NCBI GenBank assembly: GCA_905116865.2 | Contig: CAJHNH020000202.1 | Span: 48,501-112,500, forward strand | DNA: 64,000 nt | Reading direction: 5' to 3' | DNA from: Candidula unifasciata | Taxonomy: Eukaryota > Mollusca > Gastropoda > Stylommatophora > Geomitridae | In this document: positions 27,901-32,589 of the stretch, in pieces | Numbering within the stretch: position 1 is the stretch's first letter | Layout: each line of letters starts with the position of its first letter | Notes under the pieces: generated by a model | Database searches by the model: none | Seen by the model: only the letters and a program-made list of their open reading frames with translations | What the model was told of the DNA's origin: nothing | Program-made: the position numbers and the translations under genes

Positions 27901-30900
27901 AATCTTATTTTCTTTAAGACCCTAGAGTATTTTTTTCTTCAGACCACAAGCCAAGGTCTTATCATCTCAGAACTGACAATCAGCGTTTTTTTTTACACCC
28001 CAAGATTTTATTTTTCCCAGAACCAAAATCTTAATTTCTTCAAACTCTAAGATTTTGTTGTTCTCAGACTTTCACTTCTTTCTTCTCTAAAACTTCAAAG
28101 TCTATTATTCTAAAGTCCCAAAATGTTATTTTCCCTAGACACCCCCCCCCCCCCCAAAAAAAAAAGAAATCATACATACATATGGCAGAAGAGTCTGTTG
28201 TGTCCAGTATGCAATCTAAAATTTAATTACTTTTTAATGAAATAATAATCTATAAAAAGTACAAACAGTATAAATAAAAGTACGCATAAATATATTTGGT
28301 ATTTATAATAAACAGTTATTGTTATGAATTCATTCATAAATTTCAGTTCTTTTAAAATTTTTAAAATTAACTCCTACTGTAGATCTCACTCTGCATTTCC
28401 TGTTTGTATAGCAATGGTACGTGAATGGCAAGCCAGAGGACTTCTGGGTATCTGGATTTTTCTTTACACAAGCTTTCCTGACCGGTGTGATGCAGAACTT
28501 TGCCAGGAAATATACGATTCCAATAGACACCCTGGCATTTGATTTTGAGGTTTGTACAAATTTTTAAAATTGCCTGCTTACATATATTTCTTTCAACACC
28601 CATCATAACCATTGAGGGGCCGCATTAGCGCAGTCGATAGGAGACTCACTTTTAAATCCAGCTGTGACTTGCTGCAGCCCACGACCCGTGTTGAAAACTG
28701 GGCGGTTTCTGGGGTTTACCCAGCCTCTAGGAAATGGGTACCAGAGTTAACACTCTGGGGTAAATGGAGGAACGTGGCTGTAGCTAGGGAGTTGTGTGCG
28801 GACGGCGACACAGGCGGACAGTTTCTTATCAGCTGTCCATACTAGTGGCAGAGCACTTATGGTTAATAACTGTGTACAATGAGGCTGGTTCACATCTCCT
28901 GACTTTACTTTACTTCCTATTAAAATAACATACTTTGAGAATGTCACATAGGGCTCAAAGTCTGTTTCTCCATTCAGTTCTATCCTGTGCAGTCATGTTG
29001 GTATCATAGAAGGAGTCCAGTCCAGCATCTTTAGATTCTCTCATCACATTCACCTTGGGGTTTTTCTTGGACGTCATCAGTTCCTAAATTCCTCGATTTC
29101 CATTTCAGTGCCTATTACGAATTCTCTCTCTTCATCTCTTCTCAGAACTTTGCCAGTATATAGAGCCATCTTATCTGTCGATACTAGTAGTTGCCCAGAC
29201 ATTTCTCTTATTTCTTCATTTCTCTTGAATTCATCTCATTTTATGTTCATCAGTTTCTTTAGGCATTTGTTATTGAAGACATTTTACTTTTGTTCCGTGT
29301 CTTTACTGATTCTCCAACTTTTACTGGCATATTTAAAACTGAAATATTCTGAATACATAAAATAATTAATTAACTTTTAAAAAAAAAAAGATACAGTATT
29401 TCTTATCTAATTTAAAAGAAATTATATTTTATAACATGTTTACAAAATTCATTTACAATTGAATATCACAAAGGGTAAAAACAGTATATTTCATTCTATG
29501 CCAGACTGTTCAACTTCTGCACCCAAGTTTTGAGTGATTACAGAACATGCAGAAATTTTTGTTTTATGTACTGCTGACATTTTTAGTTCTTTGATTTTGA
29601 CAGTCAGACTATTTTTAATATTGCAAGTTGTAATATTATTCAATCTACTGTTTTGTTTTGCACACAAACACACTAAAAGTGTTACCAGAGGAACCATAGT
29701 GTCTGAGTCTCAGTTGGCATTGCAGAAGGTTTAAAACAGACAATTGACATGAGCAGATACAAAGTATTAGCATGTTTATCTTACAAGAAATCATGTGGAT
29801 AAACTGTCCCTGATATGCAGGAGTGCAAGAGAATAAATGAGTGGATAGTTACAAAAGCATTAGCAACAGGAACCCTTATGCTAAAGATTTGAGACAGTCT
29901 GAAGACCAGGGCTTTTTACTGATGGTGTGCAACCGTACACAGTACCAGCACCATTTTTTAGCATAATTTTCTTTTCAGGACTACTGTAATAGGCCCTTTA
30001 TAGTGATTATTGACCCCATTTTAATACATTTGTGGTGAGTACCGAAACCTTCTTTTCTAGGAAAAGCCCTGCTGAAGAGCATTTATAAACAAATGCTGAT
30101 TGGAACAATGATGTTGGTACTGAATCATTCAGCATCTGCACCCTATGATATTTGCTGTGGGAGACCGCGAAGCCCTGAGTATGTCTGGTATTCTATTATG
30201 TTGATTCTCAAATCGGTAAGGTTCACATTAATCTCCCCAAATAGAGTAGCTCACTGTGCATTCACAAGTTTGTTGGGCTGGTCGACTTTCCTGAAGGTTA
30301 AGGGTGTGTCCCGCTCTGTTGTTTGCTTTCTGTTATGTCTTGCATTTGTCTTTTCATTCTGAGAAAGAGAATGCCTGTGATATAAGTTGCAGCACTCTCT
30401 AGGGAGAGTTGTGTTAGGACCAGTTTCTCTATGTTTTTAGAGTGTTAAAAGCACTGGGGTACTGAAGTATACAACACGCGATATCAACAGCATTGTGTAA
30501 CACCCCCGTAACCTTGTGCCAAGGTGACTGGTTCAGGAACTACCAATCAGAAGTGAGCTAGTGTGTGTGTGAGTGGGGCATAGGGAGACCAACGTTACTT
30601 TTACCCTCAAATCAATGAGTCAATCATCTTTTCTGTGTTGTAGGTGCTGACTCATGATCGCATGGACAAATCCCCAACTGATGGAGCTTATATTTATGGC
30701 CTGTTCCTTGATGGTGCTCGCTGGGATAAAAAGAAGTAAGTTTCTAGACTCAGCCCTGACATACTGGAGCTCGTAGGGAAAGCAGAATATCATTATTGTA
30801 TATCTTGCTGACTACCGGGGCTTCGTGGTTTTGAGACATCATGTCCGCTTTGAATGCTGGAGGTTCCAGGTTCAATCCCCGGTAAGTGCTGGGATTTTAT

Positions 30901-31947
30901 CACGTGGACTTGGACTTCTAGTATTCCCCCTGGTCTCTGGGTAGTAAGATCGAACGCCTGTGTGTATTGTTGCACACGTAAAAAAATCTCTTGGCAGTTG
31001 GAAATCGAAAAGAGTAGCCTTACAGCGTTGCCCAGGCACAATTTGGAATTTGTTTTTTAAAAAAAATGCCTGTCATGAATCTTCTTTCGTTGTCTACCTT
31101 TATCTCTTTTTTTTTTTTTTCAACCACAGATCTTTCCAGTAGTCACAACATGTTCCAGTTTCATTCCTCTCATGATATGACCACAAAAGAAAAAAAAATG
31201 TGATGACTGTCTCCTTGTGATGTTTGTGAAAATCTGCCTTCTGGCCCTCACCTCTTTCTAAACATCTGGGTTGCTCTTTTTGGCTGTCCAAGGTCTTTTA
31301 AAGATTCTTCTGTAAACACACAATTGCAAGGCCTCAAGAGATTGTTTAGCTTGGCAAGCAAAGAACAATAGGACTAAACCCTGCCAAGCATGCCATAAGA
31401 GGCAGTTAAGGTGGGTTAAAGTTGCTGGCATTGGAAAGGACAAGTTTTGAAAAACTGATAATAATATTCCTATTTGTACACACTTAAAAGGTGGATGGCA
31501 CATTGGGTTGTAGTTGCAGTAAGGCACAGGAACAAAAGTAACTACTTCTTATATTTATTTAGCACATATTTGCAATTGTGTGTACTTATTTCTAACTAGA
31601 CATTGCTAGTATAAAATACATAACAACTCTCCTTTAATAAGCTCACTTGTGTTTATTAACCTTTGATTTTGTGTCCCCTCTAAAGTGGCTGTCTTGAAGA
31701 GCAGAGGCCCAAAATTTTGAACGAGCCTGTGCCCGTAATCTGGCTGCTGCCAAAACGTATGGACGAGATAGATGAGTCCCGACAGCGTTATAAATGTCCA
31801 GTCTACAAGACCAGCGAACGTAAAGGTGTACTGTCCACTACAGGACATTCAACCAATTTTGTTTTGGCAATTCTTCTGCCTACCAAGAAACCCTTCCAGC
31901 ACTGGATCAAACGAGGCTGTGCGTGTCTTTGCCAGAAAGATGACTAA
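1..31947 (+). CDS. DNAH: Axonemal dynein heavy chain, 3' part of gene (split, 17 coding exons seen)
   Basis: This is the force-generating ATPase subunit of a ciliary or flagellar dynein arm, acting in the axoneme. The window starts inside an exon, so the tail, linker, AAA1-4 and stalk lie upstream. Sixteen exons join with matching phases into 862 codons plus TAA: 1-70, 3060-3232, 4334-4474 or 4984-5124, 9752-9910, 11271-11415, 12470-12694, 16612-16791, 18528-18668, 21715-21852, 22195-22428, 23995-24177, 25782-25885, 26903-27107, 28412-28549, 30644-30735, 31686-31947. Every intron is GT-AG. Family signatures visible in order are MYQYSL, LRPDK-like [79 protein letters not shown] and [11 protein letters not shown]. 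The C-terminus resembles the DNAH3/7/12 single-headed inner-arm group, but I cannot assign the paralogue by eye. No stop or frameshift is seen in the exons, so the gene looks functional. Confidence 0.95.
22..480 (+). repeat. Tandem duplication of the exon a 3' half and its intron start
   Basis: About 230 bp starting at ATCCTGGACTCC (22) recur at 251 and run to about 480. The second copy keeps the open codons ([17 protein letters not shown], one D to Y change) and a GT after the coding part. It lacks the first codons and has no convincing acceptor directly upstream, so it is probably not spliced in. Confidence 0.8.
505..775 (-). mobile_element. LINE ORF2 3' end fragment
   Basis: On the minus strand the reading contains [20 protein letters not shown] and ends near [16 protein letters not shown]. 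This Arg/Gly-rich stretch followed by a Leu-Asp-Ser-Leu-Trp-His block is the usual end of the reverse transcriptase ORF in several non-LTR retrotransposons. Related copies lie at 6775, 17645, 19130, 31120 and 63290. It is degenerate and 5'-truncated. Confidence 0.6.
903..1175 (+). mobile_element. SINE family A copy
   Basis: A tRNA-like head (AGCGGCTAAAGGC as A-box region) is followed by a conserved body with GTGATGCTGACCACATCAC, a GATCAGTCTATAAATAT block and a GCCTGAAAGTGTGGAAAGG end. I count fourteen full or partial copies of this family in the window, on both strands. Confidence 0.7.
1176..1574. other. Intron sequence with nothing recognised
   Basis: Short open frames here have no family signature or splice-compatible context. 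I see no repeat shared with the rest of the window. Confidence 0.5.
1575..1690 (-). mobile_element. SINE family A fragment (minus)
   Basis: The 3' half of family A in reverse, with the GATGTGGTCAACATCACGC core. It lies just left of the 18-bp minisatellite, with a plus-strand fragment on the other side. Confidence 0.6.
1802..2316. repeat. 18-bp minisatellite, about 28 copies
   Basis: The unit is GTGTGGACATGTGTGTGG with scattered G/A and A/T changes. Because 18 is a multiple of three, it stays open in several frames and produces long artefactual ORFs of the MCVGVD and THMSTP type. It is intronic and not coding. Confidence 0.95.
2386..2520 (+). mobile_element. SINE family A fragment
   Basis: This plus-strand piece starts at CTGTTCAACCCAGCCTC, carries the GTGATGTTGACTACATCACC core and ends near ATGCCCGATGCACC. 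It flanks the minisatellite on its right. Confidence 0.6.
2683..2948 (+). mobile_element. SINE family A copy
   Basis: The copy runs from the tRNA-like head (GTTGCCATGGCAGAGC, box B region GTGTTCGCTCCC) through an A-run, the body GTGATGCTGACCACACTACC and the tail GTGGAAAAGGGTCCTTTACTT. Confidence 0.75.
3060..3232 (+). CDS. DNAH: Dynein heavy chain exon b
   Basis: The exon follows the acceptor GGTTATTAG and reads [20 protein letters not shown], then [20 protein letters not shown]. This is the conserved AAA5-to-AAA6 region of dynein motors. It ends at donor AG|GTATGT in phase 2, which fits both alternative exons downstream. Confidence 0.95.
3332..3444. mobile_element. Short TTAA-flanked MITE (piggyBac-like)
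   Basis: The ends are TTAACTCTTTTACTCCCAG and the inverse GAACTGAAAGAGTTAA. Similar termini occur at 8187-8434, 19072-19537 and 33886-34030. A TTAA target and CTCTTT termini fit piggyBac-derived MITEs; this assignment is inferred. Confidence 0.45.
3795..4150 (-). mobile_element. SINE family D copy
   Basis: In reverse, this carries a tRNA-like box B (inverse of GGATTGAACCC) near its right end and a long body containing CACTACCCAGAGACCAGGGG. Other copies are at 21283-21650 (minus) and 30813-31060 (plus). Confidence 0.65.
4334..4474 (+). CDS. DNAH: Dynein heavy chain exon c1 (alternative, divergent version)
   Basis: The acceptor is GTTCACAG and the donor TT|GTAAGT, giving 141 nt and 47 codons with phase 2 on both sides. 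It reads [20 protein letters not shown], then [18 protein letters not shown]. It encodes the same motor segment as 4984-5124 but departs from the usual dynein sequence, for example SLLSKHRL where most dyneins have SLFEKDKL. Both ends splice in phase to exon b and exon d. Splice signals and frame are intact despite strong divergence, so it is probably used as a mutually exclusive alternative. Confidence 0.85.
4510..4605. repeat. Short tandem repeat, about 38 bp x 2.5
   Basis: The unit contains CATTAACTGCCAGATTTTAA and is repeated almost three times in the intron between the two alternative exons. Confidence 0.7.
4984..5124 (+). CDS. DNAH: Dynein heavy chain exon c2 (alternative, canonical version)
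   Basis: The acceptor is ACATCTGCAG and the donor CT|GTAAGT, giving 141 nt and phase 2 on both sides, the same as c1. It reads [20 protein letters not shown], then [17 protein letters not shown], which matches the family norm closely. Including c1 and c2 together would keep the frame but duplicate a structural segment, so exclusive use is expected. Confidence 0.93.
5280..5372 (+). mobile_element. SINE family B 5' fragment
   Basis: GTGGGTTCCGAGGCCCCG and GCATGTCGTAGAAGGTGAC match the head of family B, which has longer copies at 7897, 20769, 23150, 24354, 35402, 56106 and 57727. Confidence 0.6.
5373..5740. other. Intron sequence with nothing recognised
   Basis: No repeat family or protein signature is seen here. 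Confidence 0.4.
5744..6165. repeat. AT-rich tandem repeat, 68-70 bp x about 6
   Basis: Each unit starts near GAGAATACAAAGTGTAAAT and contains AAATTAGCAGTTCAAAGGCTA. The third and fourth copies are almost identical and the last ones are degenerate. Confidence 0.85.
6166..6774. other. AT-rich intron sequence, nothing recognised
   Basis: Only short ORFs without signatures are present. Confidence 0.4.
6775..7330 (+). mobile_element. LINE ORF2 3' end fragment
   Basis: Broken frames read [22 protein letters not shown] text, then [14 protein letters not shown] and [19 protein letters not shown] with a WDKRLW end. It is the same LINE type as at 505-775 and 17645-18110, with several stops. Confidence 0.65.
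7331..7890. other. AT-rich intron sequence, nothing recognised
   Basis: Low-complexity T and A runs are seen, with no feature supported. Confidence 0.4.
7897..8175 (+). mobile_element. SINE family B copy
   Basis: The copy runs from TTCCAGAGCTCCGTTTTGGG through ACTGCCCCTTAACAAGCATG and GTCAGATCTGTAAAATGGAT to an AATGCTAAGAAGAAGATGAAG tail. The GAA-type tail and fixed order match the other family B members. Confidence 0.75.
8187..8434. mobile_element. TTAA-type MITE (piggyBac-like)
   Basis: The left end is TTAACTCTTTGAGTCCTAAA and the right end the inverse TTTGGCACTAAAAGAGTTAT. The right TTAA has changed to TTAT. Confidence 0.45.
8455..8850 (-). pseudogene. Possible LINE RNase H / C-terminal remnant
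   Basis: On the minus strand a frame reads [20 protein letters not shown], which resembles the stretch after the GNExADxLA motif of retroelement RNase H. The preceding part is compatible with a decayed PGHTGVHRN. The identification is tentative. Confidence 0.35.
8851..9751. other. Intron sequence with nothing recognised
   Basis: No clear repeat or coding signature is present up to the next dynein exon. Confidence 0.4.
9752..9910 (+). CDS. DNAH: Dynein heavy chain exon d
   Basis: The acceptor is CCTGTTGTAG and the donor AG|GTAGGT. It reads [20 protein letters not shown] and then [18 protein letters not shown], the small AAA5 subdomain leading to AAA6. The first base completes the Leu codon from either alternative exon. 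Confidence 0.95.
9925..10535 (-). mobile_element. Penelope-like element, 3' end with GIY-YIG remnant
   Basis: The minus-strand frame begins in the last part of a Penelope-type reverse transcriptase ([20 protein letters not shown]), continues through [12 protein letters not shown], and reaches [19 protein letters not shown], the GIY-YIG nuclease entry motif. A stop follows shortly after. An insert of about 25 codons ending in a run of Glu, encoded by (GAA)n, interrupts the conserved text without breaking the frame. The element ends close to the donor of dynein exon d. Confidence 0.7.
10536..10932. other. Intron sequence, C-rich tract at about 10885-10914
   Basis: A run of C with T interruptions precedes the MITE. 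No gene is seen. Confidence 0.5.
10941..11137. mobile_element. hAT MITE, 197 bp, copy 1
   Basis: The terminal inverted repeats start CAGTGTTTCCTAAACTGTTC and end CAGTTTGGAATTCATTG. It is flanked by ATTTATGG and ACTTATGG, an 8-bp target duplication with one change. Its twin is at 18120-18316. Confidence 0.85.
11271..11415 (+). CDS. DNAH: Dynein heavy chain exon e
   Basis: The acceptor is TTGTTCCCAG and the donor AAG|GTGAGA. It reads [40 protein letters not shown] and TIRPDK, the standard entry into AAA6 (PxPW, FQRM, LRPDK). Confidence 0.95.
11515..11800 (-). mobile_element. SINE family C copy
   Basis: The reverse copy contains CTCTCTCCACAGAATGGCTA and ends with GCCACTTTGCCACTGAGACC, the inverse of a tRNA-like 5' half. 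Other copies are at 27690-27850 and 35105-35346. Confidence 0.65.
11801..12469. other. Intron with a repeat family G piece (about 12050-12200) and a C-rich tract
   Basis: GTTGGCACATTGTGTTGTGG and TACAGCTAGGCTGTGATATC recur at 36960-37095 and 61945-62095, so this is a dispersed repeat of unknown type. A C-rich tract follows at 12200-12260. Confidence 0.5.
12470..12694 (+). CDS. DNAH: Dynein heavy chain exon f (AAA6 core)
   Basis: The acceptor is CCCCCTGTAG and the donor CAG|GTAAGT. The exon holds [37 protein letters not shown] and [11 protein letters not shown]6 is known not to hydrolyse ATP, and the degenerate P-loop region SPGADP fits that. Confidence 0.97.
12834..13099 (-). mobile_element. 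SINE family A copy
   Basis: A full-length reverse copy from CTTTTCCACGCCTTTCAGG to the tRNA-like head AGTGTCTAGCCACTAGACC. The box B inverse GGAACCGAACCCACG is well preserved. Confidence 0.8.
13390..13612. mobile_element. Repeat family E copy (left arm of an inverted pair)
   Basis: The sequence from TTCTACCCCACCAGGACATC to TTTCGTCCTAAAAAGGACG recurs at 57382-57615 and, inverted, at 14280-14490. The perfect short stem TTTCGTCCT/AGGACGAAA marks one end. Confidence 0.7.
13750..13995 (+). mobile_element. LINE ORF2 3' end fragment
   Basis: Decayed text of the type GHI..RHD.LERIV..RRGRGRP ends in a GATGATGATAATG tail. The copy at 27270-27545 is clearer. Confidence 0.5.
14139..14168. repeat. (CT)n microsatellite
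   Basis: Fifteen uninterrupted CT units. Confidence 0.95.
14280..14490. mobile_element. Repeat family E copy (inverted relative to 13390)
   Basis: In inverse orientation it matches 13390-13612 over about 200 bp, sharing CATCCGCATGGTGGCACTTTG and the inverse of ACCAGGACATC. The two copies enclose a LINE fragment. Confidence 0.7.
14491..15530. other. Intron sequence; (AT)n at 15185-15222
   Basis: Apart from the AT and GT/TATG-rich low-complexity stretch at 15180-15430, nothing is recognised. Confidence 0.45.
15531..15720 (-). mobile_element. tRNA-headed SINE fragment (unclassified)
   Basis: GCCGGGAATTGAACTTGCC is the inverse of a tRNA box B, and the left end GGCACTCATAGAAAGAAG recurs at 51540. 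Confidence 0.45.
15721..16611. other. Intron sequence with nothing recognised
   Basis: There are no coding signatures or shared repeats before dynein exon g. Confidence 0.4.
16612..16791 (+). CDS. DNAH: Dynein heavy chain exon g (AAA6)
   Basis: The acceptor is TTTATTTCAG and the donor AAG|GTAATA. It reads [36 protein letters not shown] and [12 protein letters not shown], among the most conserved parts of the dynein C-terminal half. Confidence 0.97.
16792..17399. other. Intron sequence with nothing recognised
   Basis: No supported feature. Confidence 0.4.
17400..17642 (-). mobile_element. LINE 3' end (minus), distal half of an interrupted copy
   Basis: The minus-strand text [17 protein letters not shown] and a TTCTTCTTCTT start (a GAA-type tail) match the copy at 26270-26640. 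The upstream half of the same element lies at 18325-18470, separated by a later LINE and a MITE. Confidence 0.6.
17645..18110 (+). mobile_element. LINE ORF2 C-terminal fragment
   Basis: The frame reads [20 protein letters not shown], then [20 protein letters not shown] and [20 protein letters not shown], a standard thumb/C-terminal text of non-LTR reverse transcriptases. A frameshift follows near 17855, and the rest ends in a decayed RHGT-type block. It is 5'-truncated. Confidence 0.8.
18120..18316. mobile_element. hAT MITE, 197 bp, copy 2
   Basis: The termini CAGTGTTTCCCAAACTTGTC and inverse CAGTGATTCCAAAACTGTG are flanked by the perfect 8-bp duplication ATGTATGG at 18112-18119 and 18317-18324. 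Confidence 0.92.
18325..18470 (-). mobile_element. LINE ORF2 fragment (proximal half of an interrupted copy)
   Basis: The minus-strand frame reads [20 protein letters not shown], then [14 protein letters not shown]. It continues logically into 17642-17400. Confidence 0.6.
18528..18668 (+). CDS. DNAH: Dynein heavy chain exon h
   Basis: The acceptor is TTTTTGTTCAG and the donor CAA|GTAAGT. It reads [34 protein letters not shown] and ends CPGKEQ, typical of the end of the AAA6 core. Confidence 0.96.
18689..18946 (-). mobile_element. SINE family A copy
   Basis: A full reverse copy with body GGTCAGCATTTTGCCGGCTG and tRNA-like head TTACGAGTCGGACTCGC; the box B inverse is GGTTTCGATCGC. Confidence 0.8.
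19015..19075 (+). mobile_element. SINE family B 5' fragment
   Basis: CGTGTGGGTTCCAGAGCC matches the start of family B. Confidence 0.5.
19072..19537. mobile_element. TTAA-type MITE interrupted by a LINE fragment
   Basis: The ends TTAACTCTTTAAGCACC and inverse CTGGGACTGAAAGAGTTAA are intact with TTAA on both sides. The middle contains a LINE 3' end (19130-19430). Confidence 0.45.
19130..19430 (+). mobile_element. LINE ORF2 3' end fragment
   Basis: The text reads [20 protein letters not shown], then [12 protein letters not shown] and a [15 protein letters not shown] end. One stop lies in the middle. Confidence 0.7.
19600..19731 (-). mobile_element. SINE family A 3' half
   Basis: The reverse copy contains ATGTGGTCAGCATTACGCC and stops before the tRNA head. 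Confidence 0.7.
19735..19930 (-). mobile_element. Fragment related to the RNase H element at 36065-36937
   Basis: The minus strand reads [20 protein letters not shown], then GPECYDV, matching NQKATGTISIGTLCWLLKMG and CPKCCDV in the 36-kb element. Confidence 0.6.
19986..20279. repeat. 33-bp minisatellite, 9 copies
   Basis: The unit contains GATATTTCTGATGATGCCCA and is almost identical in all nine copies. Since 33 is a multiple of three and the unit lacks stops in most frames, several frames are open on both strands (for example [11 protein letters not shown] repeats). It is intronic, so it is probably a recent minisatellite and not a gene. Confidence 0.95.
20280..20702. other. Intron sequence with nothing recognised
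   Basis: No shared repeat or coding signature. Confidence 0.4.
20769..21058 (+). mobile_element. SINE family B, full copy
   Basis: The copy runs from GTGTGGATTCCGGGGCC through GCATGTCGTAAGAGTCGAC, TCAGATCTGTAAAACTGATG and CAGGTTCTGGAACAGGAC to GTGAACGCGAAGAAGAAGAAG. A reversed family B copy starts directly after its tail. Confidence 0.85.
21056..21205 (-). mobile_element. SINE family B, reverse partial copy
   Basis: CTTGTTCCAGGACTTTTTGC and CTCAGGCAGATACATCTC are inverse family B. With the preceding copy it forms a long inverted repeat. Confidence 0.7.
21283..21650 (-). mobile_element. SINE family D copy
   Basis: AACGGATCAACATCATGGCA and CACTACCCAGAGACCAGGGG match the copy at 3795-4150. 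Confidence 0.65.
21715..21852 (+). CDS. DNAH: Dynein heavy chain exon i (AAA6 lid)
   Basis: The acceptor is TGTCTTTAG and the donor CAG|GTATGT. It reads [20 protein letters not shown], then [20 protein letters not shown], the AAA6 small subdomain. Confidence 0.97.
22195..22428 (+). CDS. DNAH: Dynein heavy chain exon j
   Basis: The acceptor is CTTTCTGTAG and the donor AAG|GTGATT. It reads [20 protein letters not shown], then [20 protein letters not shown], a hallmark dynein block that starts the C-terminal domain. Confidence 0.97.
22429..23145. other. AT-rich intron, nothing recognised
   Basis: Low-complexity AT (22975-22995) and homopolymer runs only. Confidence 0.4.
23150..23445 (+). mobile_element. 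SINE family B copy with internal 22-bp triplication
   Basis: Family B text is interrupted at 23280-23360 by about four copies of ACAAATAAGCCAGATCTGTG. Confidence 0.75.
23446..23994. other. Intron sequence with nothing recognised
   Basis: No supported feature. Confidence 0.4.
23995..24177 (+). CDS. DNAH: Dynein heavy chain exon k
   Basis: The acceptor is CTGCTCAG and the donor AAG|GTGAGT. It reads [20 protein letters not shown], the conserved PEIFGMHxNA-like block, then a Gly/Ser-rich loop ([10 protein letters not shown]) and [10 protein letters not shown]. Confidence 0.96.
24262..24288. repeat. Poly-C tract
   Basis: A run of more than 20 C residues in the intron. Confidence 0.9.
24354..24630 (+). 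mobile_element. SINE family B copy
   Basis: The copy runs from GTGTGGGTTCTGGGGCCCC to GAATGCAAAGAAGAAGAAG, where its tail runs into a giant GAA array. Confidence 0.8.
24609..25013. repeat. Expanded (GAA)n array, about 400 bp
   Basis: The array is nearly pure GAA with AAA, GAT and GAG interruptions. It grew from the GAA tail of the SINE to its left. It produces artefactual poly-Lys, poly-Glu, poly-Ser and poly-Phe frames. Confidence 0.97.
25014..25482. other. Intron sequence with nothing recognised
   Basis: No supported feature. Confidence 0.4.
25483..25710 (+). mobile_element. SINE family A copy (5' truncated)
   Basis: It contains ATGATGCTGACCACATTACC and the TTTACTTTACTT tail. Confidence 0.7.
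25782..25885 (+). CDS. DNAH: Dynein heavy chain exon l
   Basis: The acceptor is AACTTTCCTAG and the donor AA|GTATGT, phase 2. It reads [20 protein letters not shown], then [15 protein letters not shown], matching the dynein C-terminal domain. Confidence 0.96.
25886..26269. other. Intron sequence with nothing recognised
   Basis: An 89-codon open frame lacks any signature or splice context. Confidence 0.4.
26270..26640 (-). mobile_element. LINE ORF2 3' end (minus)
   Basis: The minus strand reads [33 protein letters not shown] and [18 protein letters not shown], with a TTCTTCTTC start (inverse GAA-type tail). It is the uninterrupted relative of 17400-17642 plus 18325-18470. Confidence 0.65.
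26903..27107 (+). CDS. DNAH: Dynein heavy chain exon m
   Basis: The acceptor is TTCTTTTCAG and the donor CAG|GTGTGA. It reads [40 protein letters not shown] and [19 protein letters not shown], the [14 protein letters not shown] and [12 protein letters not shown] blocks of dyneins. Confidence 0.97.
27178..27258 (+). mobile_element. SINE family B 5' fragment
   Basis: GGATTCTGCAGCCCTGTTGG and CCACCAAGCATTTCGTAGAAGG resemble the family B head. Confidence 0.4.
27270..27545 (+). mobile_element. LINE ORF2 3' end fragment
   Basis: The frame reads [20 protein letters not shown], then GRRGRGRP and a [19 protein letters not shown] end with a GATGATGATGATG tail. Confidence 0.7.
27575..27640 (-). mobile_element. 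Repeat family G fragment
   Basis: The inverse of the CACATTGTGTTGTGGATTACAGC type sequence; a weak match. Confidence 0.35.
27690..27850 (-). mobile_element. SINE family C fragment
   Basis: ATCCAGGATGGCTTTCTCTC and GTAGCTCCACTGATC correspond to the body of the copy at 35105. Confidence 0.5.
27851..28411. other. Intron sequence with nothing recognised
   Basis: A short C-run lies at 28141-28155. Nothing else is supported. Confidence 0.4.
28412..28549 (+). CDS. DNAH: Dynein heavy chain exon n
   Basis: The acceptor is TTTGTATAG and the donor GAG|GTTTGT. It reads [20 protein letters not shown], then [20 protein letters not shown], the conserved PxxFWxSGFFFTQ block. Confidence 0.97.
28615..28920 (+). 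mobile_element. tRNA-headed SINE (other family)
   Basis: The head GGGCCGCATTAGCGCAGTCG resembles a tRNA D-arm and the tail is TTTACTTTACTT. I see no other full copy in the window. Confidence 0.45.
28940..29345 (-). mobile_element. LINE ORF2 fragment (minus)
   Basis: Minus-strand text includes [28 protein letters not shown] and DRTEWRNRL, which fits the C-terminal third of a non-LTR reverse transcriptase. Several stops are present. Confidence 0.6.
29346..30643. other. Intron sequence with nothing recognised
   Basis: AT-rich in the left part. An 89-codon ORF at 30093-30362 has no recognised relatives. Confidence 0.4.
30644..30735 (+). CDS. DNAH: Dynein heavy chain exon o
   Basis: The acceptor is CTGTGTTGTAG and the donor AA|GTAAGT. 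It reads [20 protein letters not shown], then [10 protein letters not shown], the GxYIxGLFLEGARWD block of the C-terminal domain. Confidence 0.97.
30813..31060 (+). mobile_element. SINE family D copy (plus)
   Basis: The tRNA-like head GGGGCTTCGTGGTTTTGAG with box B GGTTCAATCCC is followed by CCCCCTGGTCTCTGGGTAG. This is the sense orientation of 3795-4150. Confidence 0.7.
31120..31365 (-). mobile_element. LINE ORF2 fragment (minus)
   Basis: The minus strand reads [16 protein letters not shown], then [11 protein letters not shown] and [12 protein letters not shown], the same LINE as 17645-18110. Confidence 0.65.
31686..31947 (+). CDS. DNAH: Dynein heavy chain last coding exon
   Basis: The acceptor is CCTCTAAAG. 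It reads [40 protein letters not shown] and [15 protein letters not shown], then TAA. The closing motif is [10 protein letters not shown] where many relatives have GVALLCQL-type ends. Confidence 0.97.
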
Positions 31948-32580
31948 ATTGTGTGTGTGTGTTTTTTTTTTTTTTTAAATATCTTGATTGTTGATGTTCA
32001 AATTGTAATTGTTCACTGCACTTCCAGTCTAGACATTATGAGTGAATGATTGCAGATAATGCTATGACCTTGGCTGATGTTTATTTTTATTTGTTATGAC
32101 CTTGGCTGATATATATACATTATATATATATATTTTTTTTAAACTATGTATTTTTTGTGGTTCACTGTTGCTTCTTTTGTTATTATTATTATACCTGTCA
32201 TTGCCTCCTACACATATATTTTATGTTTTTTTAGAAAGTGTATATTCTGACTATTGTATACATTTTCTGTTTCGTTAGACCTTTTTCTTTCGGTTATGAT
32301 ATGTTCTTGTTAGACATTTTATCTTTTGATTATGTATGTCTTGTTAGACATTGTATCTTTTGATTAAGGTATGTTTGATTAGACATTATTTCTTTTGATT
32401 ATCATATTGACTATTTTTTGTTAGACTTTAATCTTTTGATTAGAAATTGAGTGTTTTGATTAGACTTATGATACGTTTGTTTAGACATTGCTTCTTTTGA
32501 TTATGCTGTGTCTTATTAGATGTTGTATATTTTAATTAGACATTGCACAATTTGAATAAACAATGTATGTTTTTATTAGA
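31948..32580 (+). other. Probable 3' UTR with tandem repeat and AATAAA
   Basis: It follows the dynein stop codon. The first good polyadenylation signal is AATAAA at 32555-32560. From about 32272 to 32545 there are about eight degenerate units of 30-40 bp containing TTAGACATTGTATCTTTTGATT. Confidence 0.5.
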
Positions 32581-32589
32581 AAAGTACCG

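Noticed and set aside
30093..30362. 89-codon ORF in a dynein intron
   Set aside because: No signature, no splice logic and no repeat support.
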